From the NCBI RefSeq assembly GCF_900113945.1, contig NZ_FORG01000016.1, forward strand, positions 1 to 64,000: a DNA stretch of 64,000 nucleotides, in the 5' to 3' direction. Made by a program: the position numbers and the translations under genes. This document shows, in pieces, positions 13,959 to 25,030 of the stretch (within the stretch, counting starts at the first letter, position 1; each line of letters starts with the position of its first letter). The stretch is from Xenorhabdus mauleonii (GTDB lineage Bacteria; Pseudomonadota; Gammaproteobacteria; Enterobacterales; Enterobacteriaceae). The notes beneath the pieces were generated by a model. The model saw only the letters and a list, made by a program, of their open reading frames with translations. It was not told where the DNA came from and searched no databases.

Positions 13959-15069
13959 ATATAATGTCAATGTCCCCGGCTTATCCTGTTACACCGATGC
14001 CAGAACAAAAAAAATCTACTGGCGTTACAAGCACCCTGTTACGGGGAAGTTTCATGGCTTAGGGGATGATGAAGAAGCCGCGAGAACCATTGCTGTAGAA
14101 GCAAACTCTCGTTTAGCTGAGGTCAAAATGACCCAGCTAATAAAAGTAAAAGATGAAATTAGCCAAAAAATAAGAAAAGGAATTTCAGTAACAAGCTGGT
14201 TAGATGAATATTTAAAAATTCAGCAAGAACGACTAAATGCGGGTGAAATAAAATTAAACACCCTAAAGCAAAAAATTGCTCCTGTAGAAGCATTCAGAAA
14301 GCACTGCGGTAATGAAAATATAGACAGCATTCAAACTAAAGATATTGCAATCTTGGTGGATGAATATAAAGAACGCGGGCAAGCGAGAATGGCTCAAATT
14401 ATTCGCATGGTTTTAATTGACGTATATAAAGAAGCTCAACATGCCGGGGAAGTTCCTCCCGGATACAATCCAGCGAGAGCAACAAAAATGCCTATAAATA
14501 AAGTGAAGCGCCAACGCCTGAGCTTAGAAGAATGGGAAGTTATATTCAATAAAGCTGGGGAAACTCAGCGCTACTTACAAAATGCGATGTTATTAGCTCT
14601 GGTAACTGGTCAACGCTTAGGGGATATTGCTAAATTGCGATTTGATGACGTATGGGATGAGCATTTGCATATTATTCAGGAAAAAACAGGAAGCAAGCTG
14701 GCAATCCCTTTAGATCTTAAGTGTGAAAAAATAAATTGTACCTTACGAGATGTAATAGCGCGTTGCAGAGACAGAATATTAAGCCCTTACATGCTCCATT
14801 ATCACCACACAACTTCACAAGCCAAACGAGGCGGTCAAGTTTCCGCCAATGCTATCACCGCAGGTTTCCAGAAATCCCGTGATAAAACAGCCCTAAAGTG
14901 GGATAAAGGCACTCCTCCTAGTTTCCATGAACAACGATCTCTGTCAGAACGTCTTTATCGTGAGCAGGGTATAGATACAAAAATATTGTTAGGGCATAAG
15001 AGTCAGGCAATGACGGATAAATACCATGATGATCGGGGTAAAGATTGGGTTATTTTGGTGGCGAAATAA
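13942..15069 (+). CDS. int: Phage integrase, lambda-type tyrosine recombinase
   Basis: A 375-residue integrase. Residues 1-65 are the arm-binding domain (GLSCYTDARTKKIYWRYKHPVTGKFHGLG), 80-175 the core-binding domain, 185-370 the catalytic domain. All catalytic residues are visible: Arg225 in TGQRLGD, Lys near 248, His329 and Arg332 in HEQR, His352 in LGH, and Tyr361 in DKYHDD. The gene ends 120 bases from the 3' end of icd, facing it. This is the same attachment gene as phage 21 and e14 in E. coli. It was transcribed last in the pL-like operon. Confidence 0.92.
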   Translation: MARPRKYNVNVPGLSCYTDARTKKIYWRYKHPVTGKFHGLGDDEEAARTIAVEANSRLAEVKMTQLIKVKDEISQKIRKGISVTSWLDEYLKIQQERLNAGEIKLNTLKQKIAPVEAFRKHCGNENIDSIQTKDIAILVDEYKERGQARMAQIIRMVLIDVYKEAQHAGEVPPGYNPARATKMPINKVKRQRLSLEEWEVIFNKAGETQRYLQNAMLLALVTGQRLGDIAKLRFDDVWDEHLHIIQEKTGSKLAIPLDLKCEKINCTLRDVIARCRDRILSPYMLHYHHTTSQAKRGGQVSANAITAGFQKSRDKTALKWDKGTPPSFHEQRSLSERLYREQGIDTKILLGHKSQAMTDKYHDDRGKDWVILVAK

Positions 15070-15085
15070 CGGTTATTTTTTGAAC

Positions 15086-15119
15086 AGTTTTGCAGAAGAG
15101 TTTTGCAGGAGTTTTGCAG
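15086..15119 (+). repeat. Three direct repeats, probable Int arm-type sites
   Basis: AGTTTTGCAG occurs at 15086-15095, 15099-15108 and 15110-15119, in the 120 bases between int and icd. Tandem same-direction decamers beside an integrase gene are typical arm-type binding sites of a lambda-family attP. The core crossover should lie between here and the last codons of icd. Confidence 0.6.
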
Positions 15120-15189
15120 AAGAATTTTTCAATGCTTAAAATTAACGGGAACCCTTAAGCCCCCGTTATCAATTCAATTAAGCAATCAA

Positions 15190-16443
15190 TTACATATGAG
15201 AGATAATTGCATCACCGAACTCGCTACATTTCAGCAGCTTAGCATCATCCATCAGGCGTTCGAAATCGTAAGTCACGGTCTTGGCAGCAATTGAACCTTC
15301 CATTCCTTTAACGATTAAGTCTGCGGCTTCGAACCATCCCATGTGGCGCAGCATCATTTCAGCAGAAAGGATCACAGAACCTGGGTTAACTTTATCCTGA
15401 CCGGCATATTTAGGCGCTGTACCGTGTGTCGCTTCAAATAGTGCGCACTCATCACCAATATTGGCACCAGGAGCGATACCAATACCACCTACCTGTGCAG
15501 CCAAGGCGTCAGAAATGTAATCACCATTCAGGTTCATACAAGCAATTACATCATATTCTGCTGGGCGCAGCAGGATTTGTTGCAAGAAAGCATCAGCGAT
15601 AACATCTTTGATGATGATTTCTTTTCCGTTTTTCGGATTCTTGATCTTAACCCACGGACCGCCATCCAGCAGCTCCCCACCGAATTCGGTACGAGCCAGC
15701 TCATAACCCCAATCTTTAAAGGCGCCTTCAGTGAATTTCATGATGTTGCCTTTGTGAACCAATGTCACGGATTCACGATCATTATCAATGGCGTATTCAA
15801 TTGCAGCGCGCACCAAACGTTTAGTCCCTTCTTCTGAGCAAGGTTTCACGCCGATACCACATTGTTGAGGGAAACGGATTTTGGTGACACCCATTTCATC
15901 CTGCAGGAATTTGATGACTTTGTCCGCTTCCGCTGAACCCGCTTTCCATTCAATGCCCGCATAAATATCTTCGGCATTTTCACGGAAAATGACCATATCA
16001 GTCAGTTCAGGCTGTTTAACAGGGCTTGGCGTACCTTGATAGTAACGAACAGGACGCAAACAAACATACAGATCCAATTGCTGACGCAGAGCTACGTTCA
16101 AAGAACGGATACCGCCGCCGACTGGTGTTGTCAGAGGGCCTTTGATGGCAACACGGTATTCACGGATCAGATCCAGTGTTTCATCTGGCAGCCACACATC
16201 TTTGCCATAGATTTGGGTGGATTTTTCACCCGTATAGATTTCCATCCAAGAAACTTTGCGCTCACCGCTATACGCTTTCTGAACTGCTGCATCAACAACT
16301 TTCAGCATGACCGGCGTAACATCAACACCAATGCCATCCCCTTCGATATAAGGGATTACTGGGTTATTCGGAACATTTAATTTACCTTTGGCATCAATGG
16401 TAATTTTTTTACCTTCCGCCGGAACAACTACTTTGCTTTCCAT
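15190..16443 (-). CDS. icd: NADP-dependent isocitrate dehydrogenase
   Basis: A 417-residue, full-length Icd (E. coli 416). It oxidises isocitrate to 2-oxoglutarate and CO2 with NADP in the TCA cycle. Visible are the substrate loop [26 protein letters not shown] region with the serine phosphorylated by AceK (RSLN, about residue 114), the metal-binding DVIADAF and [13 protein letters not shown]-type segment, and the NADP-binding [16 protein letters not shown]. The C-terminus is [13 protein letters not shown]. Prophages at icd supply a replacement 3' end, so these last codons may be phage-derived. The gene is complete in this window. Confidence 0.97.
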   Translation of the reverse strand: MESKVVVPAEGKKITIDAKGKLNVPNNPVIPYIEGDGIGVDVTPVMLKVVDAAVQKAYSGERKVSWMEIYTGEKSTQIYGKDVWLPDETLDLIREYRVAIKGPLTTPVGGGIRSLNVALRQQLDLYVCLRPVRYYQGTPSPVKQPELTDMVIFRENAEDIYAGIEWKAGSAEADKVIKFLQDEMGVTKIRFPQQCGIGVKPCSEEGTKRLVRAAIEYAIDNDRESVTLVHKGNIMKFTEGAFKDWGYELARTEFGGELLDGGPWVKIKNPKNGKEIIIKDVIADAFLQQILLRPAEYDVIACMNLNGDYISDALAAQVGGIGIAPGANIGDECALFEATHGTAPKYAGQDKVNPGSVILSAEMMLRHMGWFEAADLIVKGMEGSIAAKTVTYDFERLMDDAKLLKCSEFGDAIISHM

Positions 16444-16547
16444 TAACCTCTCCTTTCAAATAAGCGCAATGCCTTGTTAATTTTTTGTAAGGGACGTGTC
16501 AATACTACTTGAATATTCTGCAAACGCCAATGGTCACAGATTTAAGG

Positions 16548-16553
16548 TATAAT
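16548..16553 (+). promoter_or_regulatory. -10 element upstream of rluE
   Basis: A perfect TATAAT 31 bases before the rluE ATG. The -35 region at the proper distance (CGCCAA) is poor, so an activator or an extended contact may be needed. Confidence 0.45.
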
Positions 16554-16583
16554 ATGTCCCCAAATTTTTTACGATGGCTTATC

Positions 16584-17213
16584 ATGACAAATTTCTCTTT
16601 TAAAAAACGCAAACTTAACCGATTCAGCCAAAGAAAAAATGACAATCCTATAAAAAAATTAACGGTTCCCAGACGAGTATTAATTTTTAACAAGCCTTAT
16701 GATGTTCTCCCTCAGTTTACCGATGATATGGGCAGAACAACGCTAAAAGATTTTATTCCATTTACGGACGTTTATGCCGCAGGTCGTCTGGATCGCGATA
16801 GTGAAGGTCTGCTTGTTTTGACCAATGATGGGAAGTTGCAGGCTAAGTTAACGCAACCACATAAAAAAACAGCTAAAATTTATTATGTTCAGGTCGAAGG
16901 AATTCCTGATGACGCTGCCCTGAATAAATTACGCCGTGGTGTTACGTTAAAAGATGGCCCGACTCTGCCCGCAGGCGCAGAGCTTGTCGAAGAACCTAAT
17001 TGGCTCTGGGAAAGAGTCCCCCCTATCCGCGAGCGAAAAAGCATTCCGGTCAGTTGGCTCAAAATTACCTTGTATGAGGGCCGTAACCGCCAAGTACGCA
17101 GAATGACGGCTCATGTTGGTTTCCCTACATTGCGTTTAATCCGATTTAGCATGGGTTCAATGCAATTAGGAAACCTATCCCCAGGAGAATGGAGAGAAAT
17201 CGATTTTGTTTAG
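16584..17213 (+). CDS. rluE: 23S rRNA pseudouridine(2457) synthase
   Basis: A 209-residue protein of the RsuA/RluE branch. The catalytic motif [11 protein letters not shown] (about residues 67-77) contains the essential Asp, and the family-typical [13 protein letters not shown] lies near the C-terminus. A basic tail precedes the catalytic domain. RluE modifies U2457 of 23S rRNA. The ATG at 16584 ([14 protein letters not shown]) is chosen because a TATAAT (16548-16553) lies within the longer upstream frame. Its stop overlaps the TTG start of nudJ by 8 bases. Divergent from icd. Confidence 0.92.
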   Translation: MTNFSFKKRKLNRFSQRKNDNPIKKLTVPRRVLIFNKPYDVLPQFTDDMGRTTLKDFIPFTDVYAAGRLDRDSEGLLVLTNDGKLQAKLTQPHKKTAKIYYVQVEGIPDDAALNKLRRGVTLKDGPTLPAGAELVEEPNWLWERVPPIRERKSIPVSWLKITLYEGRNRQVRRMTAHVGFPTLRLIRFSMGSMQLGNLSPGEWREIDFV

Positions 17214-17658
17214 CCCACACGTTACTGTTGCCTGCATTGTGCATGCAGAAAATAAATTCTTGGTTGTCGAAGAAATTATCAATGGCAAACCGCTCTGGAA
17301 TCAGCCTGCGGGTCATTTGGAGGCTGATGAAACGTTACTGGCAGCCGCTGAGCGTGAGTTATGGGAAGAAACCGGCATTCGTGCCCAACCACAATCCTTC
17401 TTGAAACTGCACCAGTGGGTAGCCCCCGACGGAACGCCATTTATCCGTTTTCTGTTTTTGATTGAAATGGAAACCATCATGGATACCAATCCACAAGATG
17501 AAGATATCCATCGTTGCCATTGGTTAAGCGCAGAAGAAATTCTCAAAAGTTCACAACTGCGCTCACCGCTGGTTGCTGAAAGCATTCGTTGCCATCAGGA
17601 GCGCAAAACGTATCCGCTCTCAATACTGGACAGTTATGGCTCACCTTTCACTAATTGA
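17206..17658 (+). CDS. nudJ: Phosphatase NudJ (Nudix hydrolase)
   Basis: A 150-residue Nudix hydrolase. The full Nudix box runs from GHLEADE to REL.EETGI (about residues 36-58), with all Glu ligands present. E. coli NudJ hydrolyses thiamine pyrophosphate-type and nucleoside di/triphosphate substrates. The start is a TTG (17206) inside the end of rluE, preceded by GGAGAG; the protein then begins [23 protein letters not shown] exactly like the E. coli protein. Translationally coupled to rluE. Followed by an 11-bp hairpin. Confidence 0.93.
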   Translation: MFSPHVTVACIVHAENKFLVVEEIINGKPLWNQPAGHLEADETLLAAAERELWEETGIRAQPQSFLKLHQWVAPDGTPFIRFLFLIEMETIMDTNPQDEDIHRCHWLSAEEILKSSQLRSPLVAESIRCHQERKTYPLSILDSYGSPFTN

Positions 17659-17666
17659 TCCTTTTA

Positions 17667-17703
17667 CTTGTTGCTTGGTGTAAATGGCACATCAAGCAAC
17701 AAG
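17667..17703. terminator. Hairpin between nudJ and mnmA
   Basis: CTTGTTGCTTG (17667-17677) pairs perfectly with CAAGCAACAAG (17693-17703) across a 15-base loop. No T-tract follows on the plus strand, so termination may be partial. Confidence 0.5.
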
Positions 17704-17783
17704 AGTGTGAAGACGTTTGATGCACCTTAACAGCCAACGTGCTAAAGTATTGCGTTTGTTTTTTTCCGCAGTGAGATATATCC

Positions 17784-18887
17784 ATGTCAGATAACAGCCA
17801 GAAAAAAGTCATTGTCGGCATGTCCGGCGGTGTTGATTCATCAGTTTCCGCCTACCTTCTGCAACAGCAGGGCTATCAGGTCGCAGGGCTGTTCATGAAA
17901 AACTGGGAAGAAGACGATGGCGAAGAGTATTGCTCTGCTGCTACCGATCTTGCCGATGCCCAAGCGGTTTGTGACAAATTGGGCATTGAATTACATACCA
18001 TCAATTTTGCCGCTGAATATTGGGATAATGTTTTTGAACATTTTCTTGCAGAATACAAAGCCGGCAGAACCCCAAACCCAGATATTCTCTGCAACAAAGA
18101 AATAAAATTCAAAGCATTCCTGGAATTTGCGGCTGAGGATCTGGAGGCTGATTACATCGCAACAGGGCATTATGTCCGTCGTCGGGATGTAGACGGTATG
18201 AGTCAGTTACTCCGTGGCTTGGATGGCAATAAAGATCAAAGTTATTTCCTGTACACCCTAAGCCACCAGCAAGTTGCCAAGAGCCTGTTTCCTGTTGGGG
18301 AATTAGAAAAGCCTGAAGTACGCCGTATTGCTGAAGAAATCGGGTTGATTACAGCCAAGAAAAAAGATTCAACCGGCATTTGTTTTATTGGTGAGCGTAA
18401 ATTCCGTGATTTTCTGGGACGTTACCTGCCAGCCCAACCAGGGCCAATTGTAACCGTGGATGGAGAAACCATCGGCCAGCATACTGGCTTGATGTACCAC
18501 ACACTCGGTCAACGTAAGGGGTTGGGCATTGGCGGAACCAAAAATGGCAGCGAAGAGCCTTGGTATGTTGTTGATAAAGAAGTTGAAAACAACGCACTGA
18601 TTGTTGCCCAAGGCCATGAGCATCCTCGCTTGATGTCTGTCGGCTTAATTGCACAGCAGCTTCATTGGGTTGATCGCCAGCCATTGAAAACAGAAATTCG
18701 TTGTGTAGTGAAGACTCGCTACCGTCAGCAGGATATCCCCTGCACTATCGTTCCCCTGAGCGAAGATAAAATCGAAGTTCGTTTTGACAGCCCTGTCGCT
18801 GCTGTCACACCCGGCCAATCGGCCGTATTTTATCAGGATGAAATCTGTCTCGGTGGCGGTGTGATTGAACAACGTATACAGGAGTAG
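17784..18887 (+). CDS. mnmA: tRNA 2-thiouridylase MnmA
   Basis: A 367-residue tRNA-specific 2-thiouridylase. It adds sulfur to U34 of tRNA(Lys), tRNA(Glu) and tRNA(Gln) using sulfur relayed by IscS and the Tus proteins. The ATP pyrophosphatase P-loop SGGVDSS is at residues 14-20, the catalytic cysteines at 103 (ILCNKEIKF) and 200 ([10 protein letters not shown]). The C-terminal beta-barrel domains are complete. Length equals the E. coli protein within a residue or two. It is followed two bases later by hflD, so the pair is an operon. Confidence 0.96.
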   Translation: MSDNSQKKVIVGMSGGVDSSVSAYLLQQQGYQVAGLFMKNWEEDDGEEYCSAATDLADAQAVCDKLGIELHTINFAAEYWDNVFEHFLAEYKAGRTPNPDILCNKEIKFKAFLEFAAEDLEADYIATGHYVRRRDVDGMSQLLRGLDGNKDQSYFLYTLSHQQVAKSLFPVGELEKPEVRRIAEEIGLITAKKKDSTGICFIGERKFRDFLGRYLPAQPGPIVTVDGETIGQHTGLMYHTLGQRKGLGIGGTKNGSEEPWYVVDKEVENNALIVAQGHEHPRLMSVGLIAQQLHWVDRQPLKTEIRCVVKTRYRQQDIPCTIVPLSEDKIEVRFDSPVAAVTPGQSAVFYQDEICLGGGVIEQRIQE

Positions 18888-18889
18888 TT

Positions 18890-19516
18890 GTGGCTAAAAA
18901 TTATTACGATATTACACTGGCCTTGGCAGGTATCTGCCAGTCAAGCCGCCTGGTACAAACACTGGCCCATGAAGGCCAGTGCGATGCTGATAGTTTTGAA
19001 ATGATGACCAACAGTATCTTAAATATGAATCCGTCATCCACTCTGGATGTTTTTGGCAACGATGCCTGTAACCTGCGCATTGGCCTCGAAACATTGCTAG
19101 GAATATTCAATGGATCGCACAGCGGCATTTCGGCTGAACTGACCCGTTATGTGCTGAGCTTAATGGCACTGGAACGAAAACTGCACAAGAACCAGTCTGC
19201 TGCCAATGAGCTGGCAAATCGTATTAACCAGCTGGAACGTCAGCAAGCCTACTTTGAGCCTATGTCAGAGGGAATGTTAAACGCCCTTGCGGGGATTTAT
19301 GTTGATGTTATCAGCCCGCTGGGATCACGTATTCAAGTCATGGGTTCACCTGACGTACTGCGTAATACATTAACTCAGGCAAAAGTCAGATCTGCATTAC
19401 TGGCAGGGATCCGCAGCGCGGTGTTATGGCAACAAGTCGGCGGCAGTCGCTTGCAAATCATGTTTTCTCGCCAACGTCTGGTCCGACAGGCCAAAGACAT
19501 TCTTGCTCATTGCTAG
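18890..19516 (+). CDS. hflD: High frequency lysogenization protein HflD
   Basis: A 208-residue, mostly helical peripheral inner-membrane protein. In E. coli HflD binds lambda CII and lowers lysogenization; it is otherwise conserved next to mnmA and purB, as here. The sequence [25 protein letters not shown] near the start and a C-terminal [13 protein letters not shown] match the family. The start is a GTG two bases after the mnmA stop, with GGAGTAG as binding site. Confidence 0.93.
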   Translation: MAKNYYDITLALAGICQSSRLVQTLAHEGQCDADSFEMMTNSILNMNPSSTLDVFGNDACNLRIGLETLLGIFNGSHSGISAELTRYVLSLMALERKLHKNQSAANELANRINQLERQQAYFEPMSEGMLNALAGIYVDVISPLGSRIQVMGSPDVLRNTLTQAKVRSALLAGIRSAVLWQQVGGSRLQIMFSRQRLVRQAKDILAHC

Positions 19517-19556
19517 AGCACGTTTGTAACATATAGCGTGACATATAGATTGTTAA

Positions 19557-20963
<1,407 letters not shown>

Positions 20964-20968
20964 CCTCA

Positions 20969-21020
20969 CTGTTTAGTGGATTTCACGTCACTACCAACAA
21001 ATCCACAACTTGCTAAACAG
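20969..21020 (+). terminator. Long hairpin just after purB
   Basis: CTGTTTAG plus TGGATTT (20969-20983) pairs with AAATCCA (20999-21005) plus CTAAACAG (21013-21020), with a 7-base bulge. It begins 5 bases after the purB stop. Probable purB terminator, without a long U-tract. Confidence 0.55.
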
Positions 21021-21034
21021 TAGTTATCTTCATG

Positions 21035-21064
21035 TATATGAACGGGAAATATCCCGTTCATATA
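21035..21064. terminator. Perfect 13-bp hairpin between purB and phoP
   Basis: TATATGAACGGGA (21035-21047) and TCCCGTTCATATA (21052-21064) with an AATA loop. It is symmetric and lacks a T-tract. The rest of the purB-phoP gap to 21529 is AT-rich and should hold the phoP promoter. Confidence 0.55.
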
Positions 21065-21447
21065 TCAATACCTCTCCCCATTACTTTGCATGCCATCAGT
21101 TGTAAATCAACAGGCCACAACTTTCTTTTCTCTTCTTTTTAAAACGGCTATAAACGTTTGCTATTTTTTAGCAGAACTATCAACGACATTGTCGGCCCAT
21201 AAATAATTACTTGAATAATCACATAAATAGCATAGAGGGAAATATATCCAATAAAACAACTGGTTGCATGTGTATTATTTCTGGAAATATAAAAATGAAA
21301 TTACGGACAAAATATAAATGAAACATAAACTTATTTGTTATTTTAATATAACCATTTGTTTTTAAATGCCTCGATCATTAATATGGCAATAAAGGCCAAA
21401 TGGTTACTATACTTAGCTTAGTCATAATAATATATTTCATAATTTTG

Positions 21448-21464
21448 TTTAATCTTTATTGACG
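21448..21464 (+). promoter_or_regulatory. Weak candidate PhoP box upstream of phoP
   Basis: A TGTTTA followed 5 bases later by TATTGA lies about 70-80 bases before the phoP ATG. PhoP binds direct repeats of (T/G)GTTTA with 5-base spacing; the first half matches well, the second at four of six positions. phoPQ autoregulation is known in enterics. This is suggestive only, and the coordinates are good to within a base or two. Confidence 0.25.
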
Positions 21465-21529
21465 AAACTAATTAATTAGCTATTTTAAATTTATTTAGTA
21501 AACATTACTGATTAACAAAAGGAATCATT

Positions 21530-22213
21530 ATGCGGATATTGATTGTTGAAGATAACGCATTACTTCGCCATCACTTAACCGTACAACTACGGGATATCGG
21601 ACATCAAGTCGATGCTGCGGAAAATGCCAAAGAAGCTGACTACTACCTTAAAGAAAGTCACCCAGATATTGCTATTGTTGATCTGGGTCTGCCGGGAGAA
21701 GATGGGCTCACCATGTTGCGACGTTGGCGCAATGAGCAGATTAATTTACCTATACTCGTACTGACTGCCCGTGAAAGCTGGCAGGAAAAGGTCAATGTAC
21801 TGAACGCAGGCGCAGATGATTACGTCACTAAACCTTTTCATCTGGAAGAAATTAATGCCCGGATACAGGCTTTAATGCGGCGTAATAGTGGATTGGCTTC
21901 TCAACTTGTTGAGTTATCGCCTTTTTTAATTGATCTTTCACGAAAAGAGTTTTCAGTTAATGATACCAATATCAGGTTGACTGCCTTTGAATATACCATC
22001 ATCGAAACCTTGATGCGTAATAATGGCAAAGTTGTCAGCAAGGAATCATTAATGCGTCAGTTATATCCAGACGCTGAATTACGTGAAAGTCATACAATTG
22101 ATGTATTAATGGGGCGTTTAAGGAAAAAAATATTGAATGAATGGCCTAACGAGGTAATTGTTACTGTTCGTGGTCAAGGATATCGTTTTGATGTTAAAGA
22201 GCAAGATGCCTAG
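21530..22213 (+). CDS. phoP: Response regulator PhoP
   Basis: A 227-residue OmpR-type response regulator. The receiver domain (1-120) has the acidic pair in VEDN, the phosphoacceptor Asp51 ([11 protein letters not shown]) and Lys101 in TKPF. The C-terminal winged helix (130-225) ends with TVRGQGYRF. It responds to low Mg2+, antimicrobial peptides and acid through PhoQ and controls surface remodelling; in insect pathogens of this group it is linked to virulence. phoQ overlaps its stop by 8 bases. Confidence 0.96.
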   Translation: MRILIVEDNALLRHHLTVQLRDIGHQVDAAENAKEADYYLKESHPDIAIVDLGLPGEDGLTMLRRWRNEQINLPILVLTARESWQEKVNVLNAGADDYVTKPFHLEEINARIQALMRRNSGLASQLVELSPFLIDLSRKEFSVNDTNIRLTAFEYTIIETLMRNNGKVVSKESLMRQLYPDAELRESHTIDVLMGRLRKKILNEWPNEVIVTVRGQGYRFDVKEQDA

Positions 22214-23717
22214 GTTCTCTGAAAAATACTTTTCTCTGAGGGCTCGGTTTCTCATGGCAACGGCAGTTATTATTCTTGCCATGACCTTATCATATGGAAT
22301 TGTTGCTATTATTGGGTATTCAGTGAGTTTCGATAAAGCTAGTTATGCGATACTCCATACCCAAAGTAAATTCTTTACCTCTCTTGCCAGGTGGGAAAAC
22401 AATAAACTGGATATAATTGCTCCCCCAAGTGTTTTTGCGAATAACAAGATGTTAACGTTGATTTATGACCAAAACGGAAATCTTCTCTGGCGCCAAAATA
22501 ATGTGCCTGAATTGGAAAAGAAGCTGAACCCGGAGTGGTTGAAAAAAGAAGGAATATATTTGCTGGAAAGATATGGCAAAGAGAATGGGAACTTTATTTA
22601 TAACCAAACACCAACTTCAGATTCAAGTGGTGCGAAAGATACCAGAGGTGAAAAAGATCCAAAAAATAAAATAAATGAAGCAAAAAAAACAGATAACGAC
22701 GGTAATACATCATTGATTTATTTTGTTGCTGTAAGTATTTATCCAGCAACAGATAATCTACCTGCAATGACTGTCGTTATCATTGATAATATTCCGCAAA
22801 ATGTACAAGAGTCAGCAAAAGTCTGGAAAATGTTTGGTTATGTGCTGATAGCCAATTTGCTGCTCGTTATTCCGTTAATCTGGCTTGCTGCTGATTGGAG
22901 CCTCAAGCCAATTAAATCGCTTATTACTCAAATAAGTTCTTTAGAAAAAGGGGAACGAGAAAAGCTGGATGAGAACCCACCTTCTGAGTTGAAAACCTTG
23001 GTCAGGAATTTAAATGCCCTATTGGACAATGAGCGCAAGCGTTATGCTAAATACCACACAACGCTGTCAGATTTGACGCACAGTCTAAAAACACCGTTGG
23101 CCGTTTTGCAATCAACGCTACGCTCTCTAAGACCACCGCAAAAAACCACCATTAAGCAAGCTGAACCCATCATGCTTGAACAGATTGACAGAATCTCCCA
23201 GCAGATTGGTTATTATCTGCATCGAGCCAATATGCGCAGCGATCATAACCTGATGCTGAGGCAAGTGTCTTCCGTTCCAATTCTATTGGATAGCTTAATC
23301 AGTGCGTTGGTAAAGGTATATCAGCAAAAAGGTGTACACGTCACGCTAGATATATCCCCTGAGGTGACATGGCTGGGTGAAAAAAATGATTTTTTGGAAG
23401 TGATGGGAAATGTGCTGGATAACGCTTGCAAATATTGTTTGGAGTTTGTTGAAGTCACCGCCACCATGGACGAAAACTCCGTCACCATCATTGTTGATGA
23501 TGACGGGCCGGGCGTTCCGCCAGATAAGCATGAGATGATTTTTCAACGCGGTCTGCGGGCTGATACTCTTCGTTCAGGGCAAGGGCTTGGGCTTTCAATC
23601 GCTTCTGAAATTGTCGAGCAATATGATGGTGATATCAGCATTGAAGATAGCCCACTGGGTGGTGTGCGAATGAAAGTCGTTTTTCGGGCGCAGCAAATTA
23701 ACAACGACGATAATTAG
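22206..23717 (+). CDS. phoQ: Sensor histidine kinase PhoQ
   Basis: A 503-residue inner-membrane kinase (E. coli 486). Transmembrane helix 1 is at about 16-38, the periplasmic PAS-like sensor at 39-208, helix 2 at about 210-230, then HAMP, the phosphoacceptor His292 in [11 protein letters not shown], and a kinase domain with [10 protein letters not shown] and GQGLGLSIA boxes. The sensor contains an insert at about 135-168 that is rich in Lys, Asp and Ser, where E. coli has a compact acidic EDDDDAE cluster. The ATG at 22206 overlaps phoP and has AAAGAG upstream; one five codons earlier is also possible. Confidence 0.95.
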   Translation: MPRFSEKYFSLRARFLMATAVIILAMTLSYGIVAIIGYSVSFDKASYAILHTQSKFFTSLARWENNKLDIIAPPSVFANNKMLTLIYDQNGNLLWRQNNVPELEKKLNPEWLKKEGIYLLERYGKENGNFIYNQTPTSDSSGAKDTRGEKDPKNKINEAKKTDNDGNTSLIYFVAVSIYPATDNLPAMTVVIIDNIPQNVQESAKVWKMFGYVLIANLLLVIPLIWLAADWSLKPIKSLITQISSLEKGEREKLDENPPSELKTLVRNLNALLDNERKRYAKYHTTLSDLTHSLKTPLAVLQSTLRSLRPPQKTTIKQAEPIMLEQIDRISQQIGYYLHRANMRSDHNLMLRQVSSVPILLDSLISALVKVYQQKGVHVTLDISPEVTWLGEKNDFLEVMGNVLDNACKYCLEFVEVTATMDENSVTIIVDDDGPGVPPDKHEMIFQRGLRADTLRSGQGLGLSIASEIVEQYDGDISIEDSPLGGVRMKVVFRAQQINNDDN

Positions 23718-23820
23718 GCAATTTCTGACAGAGTCGAGAAATATTGACACCAAGTCTGATATCGTCGTTGACTATTCGTTATAATAGCCCGAAATTCACT
23801 TCTCACTTCAGGATGTCATC

Positions 23821-24942
23821 ATGGATTATCAGCTAAATCTGGACTGGCAGGCGTTTTTGCAAAATCATTGGCAAAAACGACCGTTGCTGATTAAACAAGG
23901 TTTCCATCAGTTTATTGATCCCCTTTCTCCTGATGAGTTGGCGGGATTGGCGATGGAAAATGAAATCGATAGTCGCTTGGTCAGCCAGAAAAATGGCCGT
24001 TGGGAAGTTTCCCATGGACCATTCGAAGATTACGACCATTTAGACACAAAAGACTGGTCATTGCTTGTACAAGCCGTTGATCACTGGCATCTTCCTTCCT
24101 CTGCATTGATGAAACCATTCCGGGTACTGTCTGATTGGCGCATGGATGATCTGATGGTCTCTTTTTCTGTACCGGGCGGCGGTGTTGGCCCTCATCTTGA
24201 CCAATATGACGTCTTTATCATTCAAGGAAAGGGCCGTCGACGTTGGCGTGTGGGCGAGAAAATCCCCATGAAACAACATTGCCCGCATCCTGATTTATTG
24301 CAGGTAGAACCGTTTGAAGCCATCATTGATGAAGAAATGCTACCGGGCGATATTCTTTACATTCCACCAGGCTTTCCACATGAAGGCTATGCCATTGAGG
24401 ATTCCCTGAACTATTCAGTGGGGTTCCGAGCTCCCAATGCGCGTGAATTATTCAGTGGATTTGCTGATTACATACTGGCAAACGAATTAGGCAGTCATCG
24501 CTACAGCGACCCTAAACTGGCATTACGTGAGAATCCAGCTTTAATCCAAACCGACGAACTGGCTACTCTGCGTTCAATGATGCTTGAGTTGCTGGATCAA
24601 CCTGAGACATTCCAGAATTGGTTTGGTGAGTTTATCTCCCAATCACGCCATGAGCTGGATCTTGCTCAACCTGAACCACCTTATGAAAGTGATGAAATCT
24701 ATGAATTGCTGAAACAAGGTGAAGAATTAAATCGGCTGAGTGGATTGCGTGTTCTGCGTGTCGGTGATCAATGCTTCGTTAATGGTGAATTGATGGAGAC
24801 TCCCCACCTCCACGCTGCGGATGCGCTTTGCCAGTATAGCAAGGTCAACGCAGAGCTGTTGGGTGATGCCATCGACGATGTTCGGTTCGTCAGCCTGCTG
24901 ACTGCTTTGGTTAATAGTGGTTATTGGTATTTCAACGATTGA
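23821..24942 (+). CDS. roxA: Ribosomal protein L16 arginine 3-hydroxylase
   Basis: A 373-residue JmjC-type Fe(II)/2-oxoglutarate oxygenase (YcfD). It hydroxylates an arginine of ribosomal protein L16. The iron ligands are visible as His and Asp in PHLDQYDVF (about 121-129) and His in PPGFPHEGYAI (about 187). The C-terminal winged-helix dimerisation region is complete. In E. coli it also lies beside phoQ. It ends at a shared terminator with the convergent pepT. Confidence 0.94.
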   Translation: MDYQLNLDWQAFLQNHWQKRPLLIKQGFHQFIDPLSPDELAGLAMENEIDSRLVSQKNGRWEVSHGPFEDYDHLDTKDWSLLVQAVDHWHLPSSALMKPFRVLSDWRMDDLMVSFSVPGGGVGPHLDQYDVFIIQGKGRRRWRVGEKIPMKQHCPHPDLLQVEPFEAIIDEEMLPGDILYIPPGFPHEGYAIEDSLNYSVGFRAPNARELFSGFADYILANELGSHRYSDPKLALRENPALIQTDELATLRSMMLELLDQPETFQNWFGEFISQSRHELDLAQPEPPYESDEIYELLKQGEELNRLSGLRVLRVGDQCFVNGELMETPHLHAADALCQYSKVNAELLGDAIDDVRFVSLLTALVNSGYWYFND

Positions 24943-24984
24943 TTTTCATTCATCGTTACCCATGACAATCGTTACCAATCCAAT

Positions 24985-25010
24985 AAAGGGGAGCTATGCA
25001 GCTCCCCTTT
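24985..25010. terminator. Bidirectional terminator between roxA and pepT
   Basis: AAAGGGGAGC (24985-24994) and GCTCCCCTTT (25001-25010) form a 10-bp stem with a 6-base loop. It lies between the ends of convergent genes and carries short A and T tails on either side. Confidence 0.75.
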
Positions 25011-25030
25011 ATGATGGGATTAATCTGACG

